Source: Nocardia cyriacigeorgica (GTDB lineage: Bacteria; Actinomycetota; Actinomycetes; Mycobacteriales; Mycobacteriaceae). Taken from it: 64,000 nt of DNA. The stretch is taken from contig NZ_VBUT01000001.1 in NCBI RefSeq assembly GCF_005863245.1, forward strand, positions 186,001-250,000, read 5' to 3'. Positions 10,418-20,923 of this stretch are shown one piece after another (position 1 is the stretch's first letter; each line of letters opens with the position of its first letter). The notes under the pieces were generated by a model that was not told the origin of the DNA, ran no database searches, and worked only from the letters and a program-made list of their open reading frames with translations. Made by a program: the position numbers and the translations under genes.

Positions 10418-10579
10418 CGTCAGAGATTTTCCTGGCGTTACAAGTGGCACGGCCGGTATCGACCGATGCTTCCGCGGGTGTAGCGGAACGGATCTAACAA
10501 TAGCGACACCCGTTGCCGAACCGGGCAACTGCGTCGTCAACCGGCCGCCGACCGGGGCCTATCGGGGGCCGGAAGATCG

Positions 10580-11470
10580 TCAGCCGGCGGCAGCCGGACG
10601 GAAGCGGCCACCGAGCTGTTCGATGGCGGCCGCGCATTCGGCCGCCTCGCGCTGTGCCGCAGTGCGATCGATGTCACGTGCGGCCACTCCGGATCGCAGC
10701 ATGGCGCAGGCCCAGCGCAGCGGCAGCAGCCCGTGCTCACGGCAGTCGGCGGCGACGGTCTCGGCGAGCTCGCCTGCCCGGCCGGCGGAGCCGTTGGCGG
10801 CGGTCGCGGCGGCGAGCAGCAGTCGCGATTTCACCTGATGCCGCACCGACGGACCCTGTTCGGCGAGGGCGAGCGCCGCCTCGGCATGAGGTAGGGCCTC
10901 GGCGAAGCGTCCGGCCGCGAGGGCGGTCTCGGCACTCACCCAGCGCAGCCGGATCGCGAGCCGCAGCCGATCCGGGCCCGGCGCTTCGGCGGCCTCGCCG
11001 AGCACGGTGCGCACCCGGGCGAGCAGGTCGGCGGCGAGATCGGTGCGTCCGGTCCCGAGCGCGTCGGCGGCCAGCCCGGTCAGCGCGTCACAGGCGGCGT
11101 CGAGCCGGTCGGGCGCGTGCCGCGCCGACGAGCGGTCCTCCCCGGAAAGGCCGGGCAAGACGAGTGCCGCGGCGGCCCCGTCGTGCCGGGCGGCGACGGC
11201 ATGCCAGCCCAGTTGACGCAGCAGTGAGCCGCGCGTGGACGCGGCGAGGGCGGCGAGCACCGGGTCGACCCGGTGTTCGGTCGACCCCCGCAGTTCGGCA
11301 CGGGCGGCGGCATAGCGGCCCTGGCCACCGAGCACCACCGCGCGCAGCCAGGCTTCGCGCGCATCGCGGGCGGCCGGCAACTCGGTAGCGGACACTCCGG
11401 GGCGGGTGCCGAAAGCGGCGTCGGCGAGCAGCGCGGCGTGCGGGTCGTGGCGGGGAACCGGGACGAACAC
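10580..11470 (-). CDS. Ala-rich helical repeat protein (Rv3415c position)
   Basis: 296 residues, very Ala/Leu/Arg-rich, apparently made of TPR-like helix pairs (RLRLAIRLRWVSAETALAAGRFAEALPHAEAALALAEQ). The GTG start (FVPVPRHDPHAALLAD) has no strong ribosome site. It occupies the place of Rv3415c beside sigD/whiB3, so is probably orthologous, but no biochemical function is known to me. No signal peptide or membrane segment is seen; a cytosolic scaffold or regulator is plausible. Confidence 0.75.
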   Translation of the reverse strand: MFVPVPRHDPHAALLADAAFGTRPGVSATELPAARDAREAWLRAVVLGGQGRYAAARAELRGSTEHRVDPVLAALAASTRGSLLRQLGWHAVAARHDGAAAALVLPGLSGEDRSSARHAPDRLDAACDALTGLAADALGTGRTDLAADLLARVRTVLGEAAEAPGPDRLRLAIRLRWVSAETALAAGRFAEALPHAEAALALAEQGPSVRHQVKSRLLLAAATAANGSAGRAGELAETVAADCREHGLLPLRWACAMLRSGVAARDIDRTAAQREAAECAAAIEQLGGRFRPAAAG

Positions 11471-11945
11471 GGCCGCACTCTATCCCGGCCCGTTCCGCGA
11501 CCACCGCCTGCGGCGTGGCAACGCGCCACACGAGCAACCGTTCAGCGTTCTTTTGCGCGCGAAGCATATGGAGAAACGAATGTGTCGGTGCGCGTCATGT
11601 TTCCATCAGGTAAAACTCGCCCCGGCAATCGGCCGGCGTGCACCCCTCGAATTCATATGCGTTTCGCGCAATTAACCCGCGCGCCCCGTTATCGCCATCT
11701 CCCCCTGCCTGGATCACACCCCCGGCGGAGCGCGCCCGCAACGCCGCGCGGGCGATGACGACTCCGCCATTGATCGTGCACACCGAAGACCACTGCCACC
11801 TGCACGGATTCGCCGATGCCGGAGACATGGGGGCGCACCGCCGTCAAGCCAACCGGCCATTATCGCCGGAAGGAACGTTAAAAGTAAACAGTGCCGAGGT
11901 TAAATTTGGCCGCTGAACATTTGAGAAACCGCTGCGCCGAACTAT
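11471..11945. other. Gene-free stretch upstream of whiB
   Basis: Together with the following promoter and leader this makes 683 bases without a credible gene. It is locally A/T-richer than the surroundings (AAAAGTAAAC, TTAAATTTGG near 11880-11910), as expected of a regulatory region. A 92-codon frame at 11638-11916 lacks a ribosome site and family resemblance. The long leader suggests complex control of whiB. Confidence 0.5.
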
Positions 11946-11975
11946 TGACGGAAATTCGCGGCGGGACCTAACGTA
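11946..11975 (+). promoter_or_regulatory. Promoter for the whiB gene
   Basis: TTGACG at 11946-11951 and TAACGT at 11970-11975, spaced by 18 bases: a good housekeeping-type promoter. The transcript would start near 11983 and have a leader of about 170 bases before the whiB ATG. Confidence 0.6.
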
Positions 11976-12153
11976 ACTCATCGCCACGGACGGCGCCGCG
12001 CGAAATTGCAGCGACCATCATTGGCGGGCTCTCGGACGACACACGCCGCACCGTGGCCGGAATGTGCTCGGCCGGATCACTATCCGCGCCGGGAGAAGTT
12101 GCAGACCACCTGCTCGACAACGTCGACGAGCTCGCACCACGAGGAGTTCACAC

Positions 12154-12447
12154 ATGCCCATGCCCACCCACCTTCCCGGACCGAACGCCGATGTCTGGGA
12201 TTGGCAGATGCGCGGATCCTGCCGCGGTGTGGACTCCGCGGTGTTCTTCCATCCCGACGGCGAGCGCGGCCGCGCCCGCACCGCGCGCGAGATGCGCGCC
12301 AAGGAGATCTGCCAGAGCTGCCCGGTGCTGATGCAGTGCCGCAGCCACGCCCTCAAAGTCAGCGAGCCCTACGGCATCTGGGGCGGCATGTCCGAGACCG
12401 AGCGGGAGATGCATGCCCGGCGCAATCGGCGCCGGATGGCGGTCTGA
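12154..12447 (+). CDS. whiB3: WhiB-family Fe-S transcriptional regulator (WhiB3-like)
   Basis: 97 residues. The four cluster-binding Cys are present: one in MRGSCRG, then three in ICQSCPVLMQC (C-x2-C-x5-C). The beta-turn GIWGG and a basic tail (RRNRRRMAV) follow. WhiB proteins bind an O2/NO-sensitive 4Fe-4S cluster and act with the housekeeping sigma factor. GAGGAG lies 7 bases before the ATG. WhiB3 is assigned because it lies between the Rv3415c-like gene and groEL1 as in M. tuberculosis; here a sigma factor gene pair is inserted between whiB and groEL. Confidence 0.92.
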   Translation: MPMPTHLPGPNADVWDWQMRGSCRGVDSAVFFHPDGERGRARTAREMRAKEICQSCPVLMQCRSHALKVSEPYGIWGGMSETEREMHARRNRRRMAV

Positions 12448-12740
12448 GTCGCCGCTGGTCACCCTCACACGTCGGCGTTCGCGACGGATTGCGAATCCCT
12501 TCCCATCCGCATCGCGCAGGGCGCCGAATTCCTAGCAACAACTGCTGACAGCACTATCGGTCGAGTCGCGCGCCGGCACACGGTCGTTCGGCTCGTACGC
12601 ACGACAACGCCCGTCAGGCCCTCGGTCACCACCGAGTGCGCCTGTCGGCGTCGAAACGCACGCTGCCGCACAGGGCCCCTGCCGAGCGAATCCCATAGCG
12701 GCACGCTACGGTAGTGACCGATGACACAGAATGGAGCGTT

Positions 12741-13379
12741 GTGACAACGCGGCCGCCGGCCGCAGAGGGCGACTCGTTCCGTGGAGAAGCCTTTCCACTC
12801 AGTGTGGAATCTGCGGTCTCGGCACGCGCAGCTGAAAGCATCGAACTCGCCGCGCTTTTACATCGGTGTGGCCAGTCCGACCAGGAAGCCTTCGCCGAGC
12901 TCTACGACCGAACGTGTGCGCGCGTCTACGGTCTGGTGTTGCGCGTCCTCCATGACCCGGGCTATGCGGAGGAGACCGCTCAAGAGGTCTATCTCCAGGT
13001 CTGGCGAACGGCGGCGAGTTTCGATCCGGACAAGGGGTCGGCCGCCACCTGGCTGATGACGCTGGCACATCGCCGCGCCGTCGACCGGGTGCGGGCCGAG
13101 CAGGCCCATACCCAGCGCGAAGTCGCTTACGGGATACGGGTTCTCGGCAACGACTTCGACGAGGTCACCGAGGAGGTCGAGCGTAAATTCGAACAGCAGG
13201 CCGTCCTGGACAGCCTCGGTGCCCTCACCGAGACGCAACGGGAGGCCATCTCGCTCGCCTACTACGGCGGGCGAACCTACGCCGAGGTGGCCAGCCATCT
13301 GGGCGTAGGGTTACCGACCGTTAAGTCCCGTATTCGGGATGGATTGACACGACTGAAGAAAAGTTTGGGGGTGACGTGA
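12741..13379 (+). CDS. sigK: SigK-type ECF sigma factor
   Basis: ECF sigma factor. Region 2 is FAELYDRTCARVYGLVLRVL with YAEETAQEVYLQVWRTA; region 4 is LTETQREAISLAYYGGRTYAEVA with VGLPTVKSRIRDGLTRLKKSLG. The sequence is of the SigK/ECF19 type. GTG 12741 (212 aa) is preferred because GGAG lies just upstream and a -10-like TACGGT (12707-12712) would start the transcript after the alternative GTG at 12714. Two bases separate it from the anti-sigma gene, so they form an operon. Redox-controlled SigK/RskA pairs are known in mycobacteria; the stimulus here is unknown. Confidence 0.9.
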   Translation: MTTRPPAAEGDSFRGEAFPLSVESAVSARAAESIELAALLHRCGQSDQEAFAELYDRTCARVYGLVLRVLHDPGYAEETAQEVYLQVWRTAASFDPDKGSAATWLMTLAHRRAVDRVRAEQAHTQREVAYGIRVLGNDFDEVTEEVERKFEQQAVLDSLGALTETQREAISLAYYGGRTYAEVASHLGVGLPTVKSRIRDGLTRLKKSLGVT

Positions 13380-13380
13380 G

Positions 13381-13632
13381 ATGAACGAACGCCAGATCGA
13401 TCTCGCGCACACCGTCGCGCTCGGATCGATCGACGACGAAGACCATCAAGCGGTACAAGAACTGCTCGACAGTGAAGACCCCGCTCGGCGTGCCGAGTTC
13501 ATCACCGAGGTGCACCTCACCAGGGAGGCCCTCGGAGCGCTCGCCGCCGCGACGGCTGTTCAGCCGCCGGCGGCGCTGCGCGGGCGGCTGCTCACCGCGA
13601 TCGCCGCGGAGCAGCCGCCGGTCGCTTCCTGA
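13381..13632 (+). CDS. Short anti-sigma factor (RskA N-terminal domain only)
   Basis: 83 residues corresponding to the cytosolic anti-sigma domain of RskA (IDLAHTVALGSIDDEDHQAVQELL then EVHLTREALGALAAATA). Typical RskA has more than 200 residues with a membrane helix and an external domain; here the protein stops at AAEQPPVAS with no membrane segment, and no continuing frame is visible before the terminator. It could be a soluble anti-sigma factor or the remnant of a membrane one. It starts 2 bases after sigK. Confidence 0.8.
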   Translation: MNERQIDLAHTVALGSIDDEDHQAVQELLDSEDPARRAEFITEVHLTREALGALAAATAVQPPAALRGRLLTAIAAEQPPVAS

Positions 13633-13705
13633 CTTCTTCCCGGGGTCTCGCCCCGGATTCTCTTGCGGTGTCCCGCGTCCCGCGCTCGAACGGCCGAAAG
13701 ACGAA

Positions 13706-13742
13706 CGGACCGTTCACGTCCGCGGGGAACATGAACGGTCCG
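13706..13742. terminator. Bidirectional terminator between the sigK operon and groEL
   Basis: Perfect 11-base inverted repeat CGGACCGTTCA / TGAACGGTCCG with a 15-base loop between convergent genes. A smaller CCGGGG/CCCCGG hairpin lies just upstream, right after the anti-sigma stop. Confidence 0.6.
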
Positions 13743-13773
13743 CTCGATCGACCCGAAGGCCGCGGCCTGCCCG

Positions 13774-15411
<1,638 letters not shown>

Positions 15412-15431
15412 TCACAGTGCGCGGAACGCAC

Positions 15432-15466
15432 TCCGCCCCGGGGTCAGAAGTCGACACCGGGGCGGA
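15432..15466 (-). other. Intercistronic hairpin between groES and groEL1
   Basis: Perfect 10-base inverted repeat TCCGCCCCGG / CCGGGGCGGA with a 15-base loop, inside the 105-base spacer of the operon. It may be a partial terminator, a processing site or an mRNA stabiliser that sets the groES:groEL ratio. Confidence 0.5.
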
Positions 15467-15486
15467 ACGCCAAGCGCAGCGATGAC

Positions 15487-15789
15487 TTACTTGCTGACGA
15501 CAGCCAGCACGTCGCGCGCGGACAGGATCAGGTATTCCTCACCCTGGTACTTGATCTCGGTGCCGCCGTACTTGCTGTAGATGACGGTGTCGCCCTCCTG
15601 GACATCCAGCGGGATGCGCTTCTCGCCATCCTCGTCCCACCGGCCGGGGCCGACGGCGACAACGGTGCCCTCCTGCGGCTTTTCCTTCGCCGTGTCCGGG
15701 ATGACCAGGCCGGAGGCCGTCGTCGTCTCGGCCTCGTTGGCCTGGACGAGGATCTTGTCCTCGAGCGGCTTGATGTTCACGCTCGCCAC
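15487..15789 (-). CDS. groES: Co-chaperonin GroES
   Basis: 100 residues from GTG 15789 ([15 protein letters not shown]), with GGAGGG six bases upstream; the length equals the mycobacterial protein. The mobile loop ([14 protein letters not shown]) and roof region are present. It caps GroEL rings. It is the first gene of the groES-groEL1 operon, about 160 bases downstream of the CIRCE operator. The longer upstream frame is not coding. Confidence 0.98.
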   Translation of the reverse strand: MASVNIKPLEDKILVQANEAETTTASGLVIPDTAKEKPQEGTVVAVGPGRWDEDGEKRIPLDVQEGDTVIYSKYGGTEIKYQGEEYLILSARDVLAVVSK

Positions 15790-15950
15790 GTTGAGCCCTC
15801 CACTTTCAGGGGATAACGGTCGTCCGGGACTGTTGTCCCGGACCATCGGTTCGGTCACGATGCCGACGCCTGCGCACGGCCCCGTCGTCGCGGGTGCCGG
15901 GACCTGCTCAGTAGTCGAACTGGCACTGGCACACACATCACACAGCGCCA

Positions 15951-15977
15951 CTAGCACTCTATACATGAGAGTGCCAG
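15951..15977. promoter_or_regulatory. CIRCE operator (HrcA-binding)
   Basis: CTAGCACTC-N9-GAGTGCCAG, matching the CIRCE consensus TTAGCACTC-N9-GAGTGCTAA at 16 of 18 arm positions. It overlaps the groES promoter, so HrcA would block transcription until heat shock. Confidence 0.9.
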
Positions 15978-15984
15978 CGCTCAA
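15956..15984 (-). promoter_or_regulatory. groES-groEL1 promoter overlapping CIRCE
   Basis: On the minus strand TTGAGC (15984-15979) and TAGAGT (15961-15956) are spaced by 17 bases. The -10 box lies inside one CIRCE arm. Confidence 0.65.
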
Positions 15985-16385
15985 GGGCGGGCTGTGCCAA
16001 TTCGCCGGATCGTCATCACAGTCATCGCCGCAGCGCAGGGCCGATCTATACATTCGGCACGCCCCCAGCTCCGAGGGCTTCCTATTACTTCACAAAATCT
16101 GTAACGTTCGGATAACGGATTGTGACAGTATGGACGACGGTCGCTGTGCGGCCGCCGGGTTCATCACGAACCGGCGTCCCCGCGGACGCCAGGCCGTCAC
16201 GAACGATCCGGCCCAGCTGCACAGTAGAGCCAAGCAACACCTGATCCACGACCGTCCCCGCGCCCACCCGGCAACGAGACGGCCCGGATAGCGAACCCGG
16301 TTCGATCGTCATCCACGCGGTGCTCCGGGAGTCCATTCGAGATGGTCGCCCGACACCAGGACCATCCGCTCGAAGGGAGGTGAAC

Positions 16386-17957
16386 ATGCGAACATCCCTC
16401 GGTATCTCCGCCGGGAACGAGGTGGTGTGCTCGGCGCTCGTCGCCACCGCGGGCAACGGTGCCCAGAGCTTCGACTACCGCGTGGTGTCGGCCGACGCCC
16501 ATTCCGATCTCGGCGATCTGGTCGCCTCGTCGATCGAGCTGATGACCACCCAGCTGCCGACGACCCACCCGCACGATACGGGCTACGCGGGCACCAAGGC
16601 CTTCGAACTGGACGCGGCGCTGAGCAGCCCGCCGACCGCCGTCGCGGTCGCCTACCGCAGCAAGTCCCAGGCCCAGGCCATCCGCTCGGCCACCGGCAAG
16701 CAGCACGAGCTCCAGCTGGTGCCCGAGGCCACCGCCGCACTCGCCTACCTACGCCACACCGGCCTCGTCGACCGGTACCGCACCGTCGCGCTGGTCGACT
16801 TCGGCGCGTCCGGGGTCACCGTCACCGTCGCCACCCAGGCCGACGGCACCGTGCTGCATTCGGCGCGCACCACAACCGTCAGCGGCAACGCCATCGACGA
16901 GCTGATCTACCACCATCTGGTCGACGCCCACTACGCCCGCCGCGGCACCCGCCCCAACCGGACCATGCTCACCAACCGGGGCCGCGCCGCCAAAGAGCAC
17001 CTGTCCATCGCGCCCGCGGTCACCATCGACCACGTGGCCGGGCGCCCACTCAAGCTCACCCGCACCGACTTCGAAGAACTGATCGCCGATCAGTTGCGCG
17101 AACTGGCGGCGTTCACCGCGGTCACCTTCGGGCGCGCACCCGAACGTCCGGAAGCGGTCTGCGTGATCGGCGGCGGCGCCAATGTTCCCGCCGTGGTCGA
17201 GACCCTCCAGCACGAACTCGACATCCCGGTGCTCACGGTCCCGGATCCGGACGCCGTCATCGCCAAGGGCGCCGCGCTGGTCGCCGATGAGACCCAGCCC
17301 GCCGCGGGCTCGGTCGCCGCGCTCGCCTCGGATGCCCCGGTGGGCACGTTCACCAAGGTCGTCGGCACACTGGCCGGGGCGATCGTGGTGGTCGGCCTGG
17401 TCATCGGTTACGGGGTGAAGGCGCTCGCCCCGACCTCGGGCGAGGACGTCTCCCCGGCGGGCACCACCAGCAGCACCGAACTGCCGCCGACGATGACGTC
17501 CTACCCGCCCGCGATCCCAGGCAGCGCCACCACCGGCGGCGAGCGCGAGTCCCCCATCCGCCCCACCGGCACCACCGTCGCACCCAGCCCGAGCCCCGAC
17601 CAGGTGCCCAGCACCACCGGCGCCGCGCCGAGCACACCGCGCAGTTCGTCCACGCAACCGACGCTGCGGCCGGACCCGAACCTGCCGTCGATCCCCTTCC
17701 CGGAGCTGCCCGAGCTGCTCGGCCCGCTGTTCCCGCCCAGCACCACCGCACCATCCGGTTCGGGGGCAGCTCCCGAGACGGGCCGCGAAGGCGCCGGCAC
17801 AGAGCCGAGCACCAGCAGCACACCAACTCCGGGCACCGCGCCGACGACCGTTCGGCCGAGCGGCCCACCAGCTCAGGCTCCCGCGCAGGGCCGCGTGCCA
17901 CTCCCCAGGCCCGGCACAGGGTCCTCGGACGGACAGCCGACGGCACCCGCGCACTGA
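16386..17957 (+). CDS. Hsp70-like ATPase-domain membrane protein with Pro/Ser/Thr-rich tail
   Basis: 523 residues from ATG 16386, which has a very strong ribosome site (GGGAGGTGAAC). Residues about 1-300 resemble the Hsp70/actin ATPase fold: a phosphate loop-like VALVDFGASGVTVTV and the second loop CVIGGGANVPAVVE. A substrate-binding domain is missing. A membrane helix near 325-345 (AGAIVVVGLVIGYGV) is followed by about 180 residues rich in Pro, Ser and Thr, expected outside the cell. A chaperone-like or sensory role is possible; no activity is known. It is divergent from groES and convergent with tsaD. Confidence 0.8.
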   Translation: MRTSLGISAGNEVVCSALVATAGNGAQSFDYRVVSADAHSDLGDLVASSIELMTTQLPTTHPHDTGYAGTKAFELDAALSSPPTAVAVAYRSKSQAQAIRSATGKQHELQLVPEATAALAYLRHTGLVDRYRTVALVDFGASGVTVTVATQADGTVLHSARTTTVSGNAIDELIYHHLVDAHYARRGTRPNRTMLTNRGRAAKEHLSIAPAVTIDHVAGRPLKLTRTDFEELIADQLRELAAFTAVTFGRAPERPEAVCVIGGGANVPAVVETLQHELDIPVLTVPDPDAVIAKGAALVADETQPAAGSVAALASDAPVGTFTKVVGTLAGAIVVVGLVIGYGVKALAPTSGEDVSPAGTTSSTELPPTMTSYPPAIPGSATTGGERESPIRPTGTTVAPSPSPDQVPSTTGAAPSTPRSSSTQPTLRPDPNLPSIPFPELPELLGPLFPPSTTAPSGSGAAPETGREGAGTEPSTSSTPTPGTAPTTVRPSGPPAQAPAQGRVPLPRPGTGSSDGQPTAPAH

Positions 17958-17958
17958 C

Positions 17959-17979
17959 GGGCCGGTTGTCGGCCGGCCC
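17959..17979. terminator. Candidate bidirectional terminator hairpin
   Basis: GGGCCGG / CCGGCCC, 7-base stem with a 7-base loop, between the convergent Hsp70-like and tsaD genes. Confidence 0.4.
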
Positions 17980-18006
17980 GCCCGGCCTGGCAGGCAGGTA
18001 ACGGGC

Positions 18007-19050
18007 TCAGGACACCTGACTGACCGACACCGGCAGTCCGGGATCGGTCGCCACGGTCAGCGGCGAAGGTTGCGCACCACCCGCGATGACGTGGGCGCCC
18101 AGCGCCGCGATCATCACTCCGTTGTCGGTGCACAGCCGCGGCTTCGGCACCCGCAGCTCCAAACCGGCCGCCGCGCAACGCTCTTCGGCCAGCGAGCGGA
18201 TCCGCGAATTGGCCGTCGCGCCGCCGCCGAGCACCAGCGTGCCGACGCCGACGTCCTGCGCGGCGCGCACCGCCTTCATGGTGAGCACGTCGGCGACCGC
18301 CTCCTGGAAAGAGGCCGCGATATCCGGGATCGGCAGATCCTCGACGGCGACCCCGTCGCGCTGAGCGGCCTCGACATAGCGGGCCACCGCGGTCTTCAAC
18401 CCGGAGAACGAGAAGTCGTAGCGGGGATCGCGCGGGCCGGTCATGCCGCGCGGGAACGCGATGGCCTTCGGATCGCCGGAGGCGGCGGCCTTGTCGAGTG
18501 CGGGGCCGCCGGGGAATCCGAGGCCGAGCAATCGCGCGACCTTGTCGAACGCCTCGCCCGCGGCATCGTCGACGGTGCTGCCCAGCTCGACGATCGGCTC
18601 GGCCAGATCGGTGACGTGCAGCAGGTGCGTATGCCCGCCCGACACCAGCAGCGCCACGCACGGCGGCATCGGTCCGTGTTCGAGGGTGTCGACCGCGACA
18701 TGCCCGCCGAGATGGTTGAGCGCGTAGAACGGCACATCCCAGGCCGCCGCGTACGCCTTGGCGGCGGCCACACCCACCAGCAGCGCACCGGCGAGACCGG
18801 GGCCGATGGTGACCGCGAGCGCGTCAGGGGCGACGATGCCCGCACTCGACAGCGCGCGCCGCATCGCGGGCACGATGGCCTCCAGATGCGCGCGCGAGGC
18901 GATCTCGGGCACCACACCGCCGAAGCGGGCATGCTGGTCGACGCTCGACGCGACCTCGTCGGCCAGCAGCTCACACGTGCCGTCCGGGTGGCGGCGCACG
19001 ATGCCGACACCGGTTTCGTCGCAGGAGCTCTCGATACCCATGACGATCAC
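18007..19050 (-). CDS. tsaD: tRNA t6A37 threonylcarbamoyltransferase TsaD
   Basis: Transfers threonylcarbamoyl to A37 of ANN-decoding tRNAs with TsaB and TsaE. 347 residues, full length. The N-terminal [11 protein letters not shown] motif is present, the metal-binding His pair is in NHLGGH, and the late Asp is in CTDNGVMIA. The start is GTG 19050, overlapping the rimI stop by GTGA. It is the last gene of the tightly packed operon that also carries rimI, tsaB, tsaE, a hydrolase and alr. Confidence 0.97.
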   Translation of the reverse strand: MIVMGIESSCDETGVGIVRRHPDGTCELLADEVASSVDQHARFGGVVPEIASRAHLEAIVPAMRRALSSAGIVAPDALAVTIGPGLAGALLVGVAAAKAYAAAWDVPFYALNHLGGHVAVDTLEHGPMPPCVALLVSGGHTHLLHVTDLAEPIVELGSTVDDAAGEAFDKVARLLGLGFPGGPALDKAAASGDPKAIAFPRGMTGPRDPRYDFSFSGLKTAVARYVEAAQRDGVAVEDLPIPDIAASFQEAVADVLTMKAVRAAQDVGVGTLVLGGGATANSRIRSLAEERCAAAGLELRVPKPRLCTDNGVMIAALGAHVIAGGAQPSPLTVATDPGLPVSVSQVS

Positions 19051-19562
19051 GACAGCACCTCATCCGGTCGATTCGCCTCGCCCCACTGCGCGTTGGCCGA
19101 GGACAGCGCGGGCCTGCGCATGGTGTAGGCGTCGGCGCCGCTGGGGTGGTAGTAGTTCTTGCGCAGGCCGATGATGTGGAATCCGTGCTTGGCGTAGAGC
19201 GCGATGGCCGCGGCGTTGTCGGTGCGGACCTCGAGGAACACCGGCCCGCCGCGCAGTGCGGCCTCCGCGAGCAGCGCCTCGAGCAGTTTGGTGCCGATAC
19301 CGGCGCGATGGCATTGCGGGTCGACGCCGATGGTGTGCACCTCGGCCTCGGGGTGTTCGTTGTCGCCGAGCAGCGCGATGCCCGCGTAGCCGACCATGCG
19401 GTCGTCCTCGTCACGCGCGGTGATGTAGCGGTTGTGCCCGGCCGCGAGTTCCGACCGGAACGACACCGCATGCCACGGATCGTCCTCGGGGAACAGCAGC
19501 TGCTCGAGTTCCACGCAGCGGTCGATATCGGCGACCGTCATCGGTTCGATGCGGATGCCCAC
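19047..19562 (-). CDS. rimI: Ribosomal protein S18-alanine N-acetyltransferase RimI
   Basis: GNAT acetyltransferase of 171 residues from GTG 19562. The acetyl-CoA binding motif [14 protein letters not shown] and the characteristic [13 protein letters not shown] segment are visible. RimI acetylates the N-terminus of ribosomal protein S18 and possibly other proteins. It starts 2 bases after tsaB ends and overlaps tsaD at its stop, the usual actinobacterial order tsaB-rimI-tsaD. The tail after the GNAT core ([15 protein letters not shown]) is short and unremarkable. Confidence 0.94.
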   Translation of the reverse strand: MGIRIEPMTVADIDRCVELEQLLFPEDDPWHAVSFRSELAAGHNRYITARDEDDRMVGYAGIALLGDNEHPEAEVHTIGVDPQCHRAGIGTKLLEALLAEAALRGGPVFLEVRTDNAAAIALYAKHGFHIIGLRKNYYHPSGADAYTMRRPALSSANAQWGEANRPDEVLS

Positions 19563-19564
19563 GG

Positions 19565-20287
19565 CTACGCCCCTGTCCGATCGAGGGTGCGGTAGCTCTG
19601 CTCGACCGCGTCCGGCCTGCGCAAATACAGCGGGACCAGCGGTTCGGGCACCGCACGAGCCAGCACCTGCGGCGCCGCGACCCGGACCAGCCCGGCCGGG
19701 GACGGGGTCTCCACCGGAAGCACCGGCAGGTCGAACAGGTCGACGTGGGAGGCCGAGCCCGCGATGACGGTGGCCTTCTCGGTGTCCAGCTCGGCCGGTT
19801 TGCCGACCTCTGGACCCGCTACCCGGCGGCCGATGCCGCCGAGCGCCCACGGCACGTCCTCGCGGTAGCGCGCCGAATACACCTCGCGACGGCGGGCGTC
19901 GGTGACCACCAGCAGCTCCGCGCCGGGGGCCAGGTCACGGGCGCCGTCGGCGGCGATGGCGTCCAGGCTGCACACGCCGTACACCGGGATGCCGAGGGCG
20001 TCGCCGAAGGCCGCCGCGGTGGCCATGCCGACCCGTAATCCGGTGAACGGTCCGGGGCCGACGCCGACCACGACGGCCGCGATGTCGGTCCTGGATCGCC
20101 CTGCCTCGGTGAGGCATTCGAGGATCTGCGGGGTGAGCACCTCGGCGTGGGCGCGGGCGTCGACCCGCACCCGGACGGCGATGGTGCGCACGTCGGCCGG
20201 TGTCTGGGCACCGGCCGCGGACTGCTCCAATTCCACCAATCCCGCTGTAACGGCGGGCGTCGCGGTGTCGACAGCAAGTACAAGCAT
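19565..20287 (-). CDS. tsaB: TsaB, partner of TsaD in t6A synthesis
   Basis: 240 residues from ATG 20287 (MLVLAVDTATPAV). It has the ASKHA fold shared with TsaD, and the central VGVGPGPFTGLRVGMATAAA is the hallmark segment. It forms the TsaB-TsaD-TsaE complex. 162 bases separate it from tsaE; the other joints in the operon overlap or nearly touch. I see no clear promoter in that gap. Confidence 0.95.
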   Translation of the reverse strand: MLVLAVDTATPAVTAGLVELEQSAAGAQTPADVRTIAVRVRVDARAHAEVLTPQILECLTEAGRSRTDIAAVVVGVGPGPFTGLRVGMATAAAFGDALGIPVYGVCSLDAIAADGARDLAPGAELLVVTDARRREVYSARYREDVPWALGGIGRRVAGPEVGKPAELDTEKATVIAGSASHVDLFDLPVLPVETPSPAGLVRVAAPQVLARAVPEPLVPLYLRRPDAVEQSYRTLDRTGA

Positions 20288-20449
20288 GATTGGCCCAACG
20301 ATACCGGTTGGTCCCCACGCGCCGCGCAGCCATGAGGGTCGCGGCGCGCAGCCGTGTGCGCGGACCTCGCACGAGGTTGCCCACGTCACAGCCCTGCCGA
20401 GCATGCGCGGGCGGGCGAAACCACCGCTGCCGATGACTCGAGTAGGCCG

Positions 20450-20923
20450 CTAGCCCGCGTCGGGATCGTCGGTGCGCTCGATCCATTCCCAGGTCGCGAC
20501 GCGCACATCCGATTCCGGTTCGCGGGCCAGCCGCACCCGCAGATGACGGTCGGTGAGGTGCTCGACGACCCCGCCGCCCCACTCGACGACGACCACCGCG
20601 TCGTGCAAATCGGTGTCGAGGTCGAGGGCGTCGAGCTCGTCCAGCCCGCCGCCGAGGCGGTAGGCGTCGACGTGCACCAGCGCCACCGGGGCCGCGCCAC
20701 GGCGCTCTCCGGCGCGGTGCCTGCGCGCGATGATGAACGTCGGCGAGCTGACCCGTCCCTGCACGCCGAGTCCGTCGGCGATGCCTCGGGTCAGTGCGGT
20801 CTTGCCCGCGCCGAGCGGGCCGTCGAGCACCACCAGATCGCCCGCGACGAGGCCGGCGGCCAGTTCCCGGCCGAGCGCTTCGGTGTCGGCCACGGTGGGC
20901 AGGGTGCGGCGGTGTTCAGTCAC
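20450..20923 (-). CDS. tsaE: TsaE, ATPase of the t6A complex
   Basis: 157 residues with Walker A GPLGAGKTALTRG and the downstream motifs SSPTFIIARR, LVHVDAYRL and VVVVEWGGGV typical of TsaE/YjeE. It drives turnover of the TsaBDE complex. The start is GTG 20923, overlapping the last codons of the upstream hydrolase gene. Confidence 0.95.
   Translation of the reverse strand: MTEHRRTLPTVADTEALGRELAAGLVAGDLVVLDGPLGAGKTALTRGIADGLGVQGRVSSPTFIIARRHRAGERRGAAPVALVHVDAYRLGGGLDELDALDLDTDLHDAVVVVEWGGGVVEHLTDRHLRVRLAREPESDVRVATWEWIERTDDPDAG

Noticed and set aside
11638..11916. 92-codon plus-strand frame before whiB
   Set aside because: No ribosome site and no family likeness; it lies in a regulatory stretch, so the evidence is insufficient.
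19047..19850. Extended 267-codon frame for rimI
   Set aside because: The first 96 codons overlap tsaB out of frame; GTG 19562 just after the tsaB stop starts the GNAT domain.
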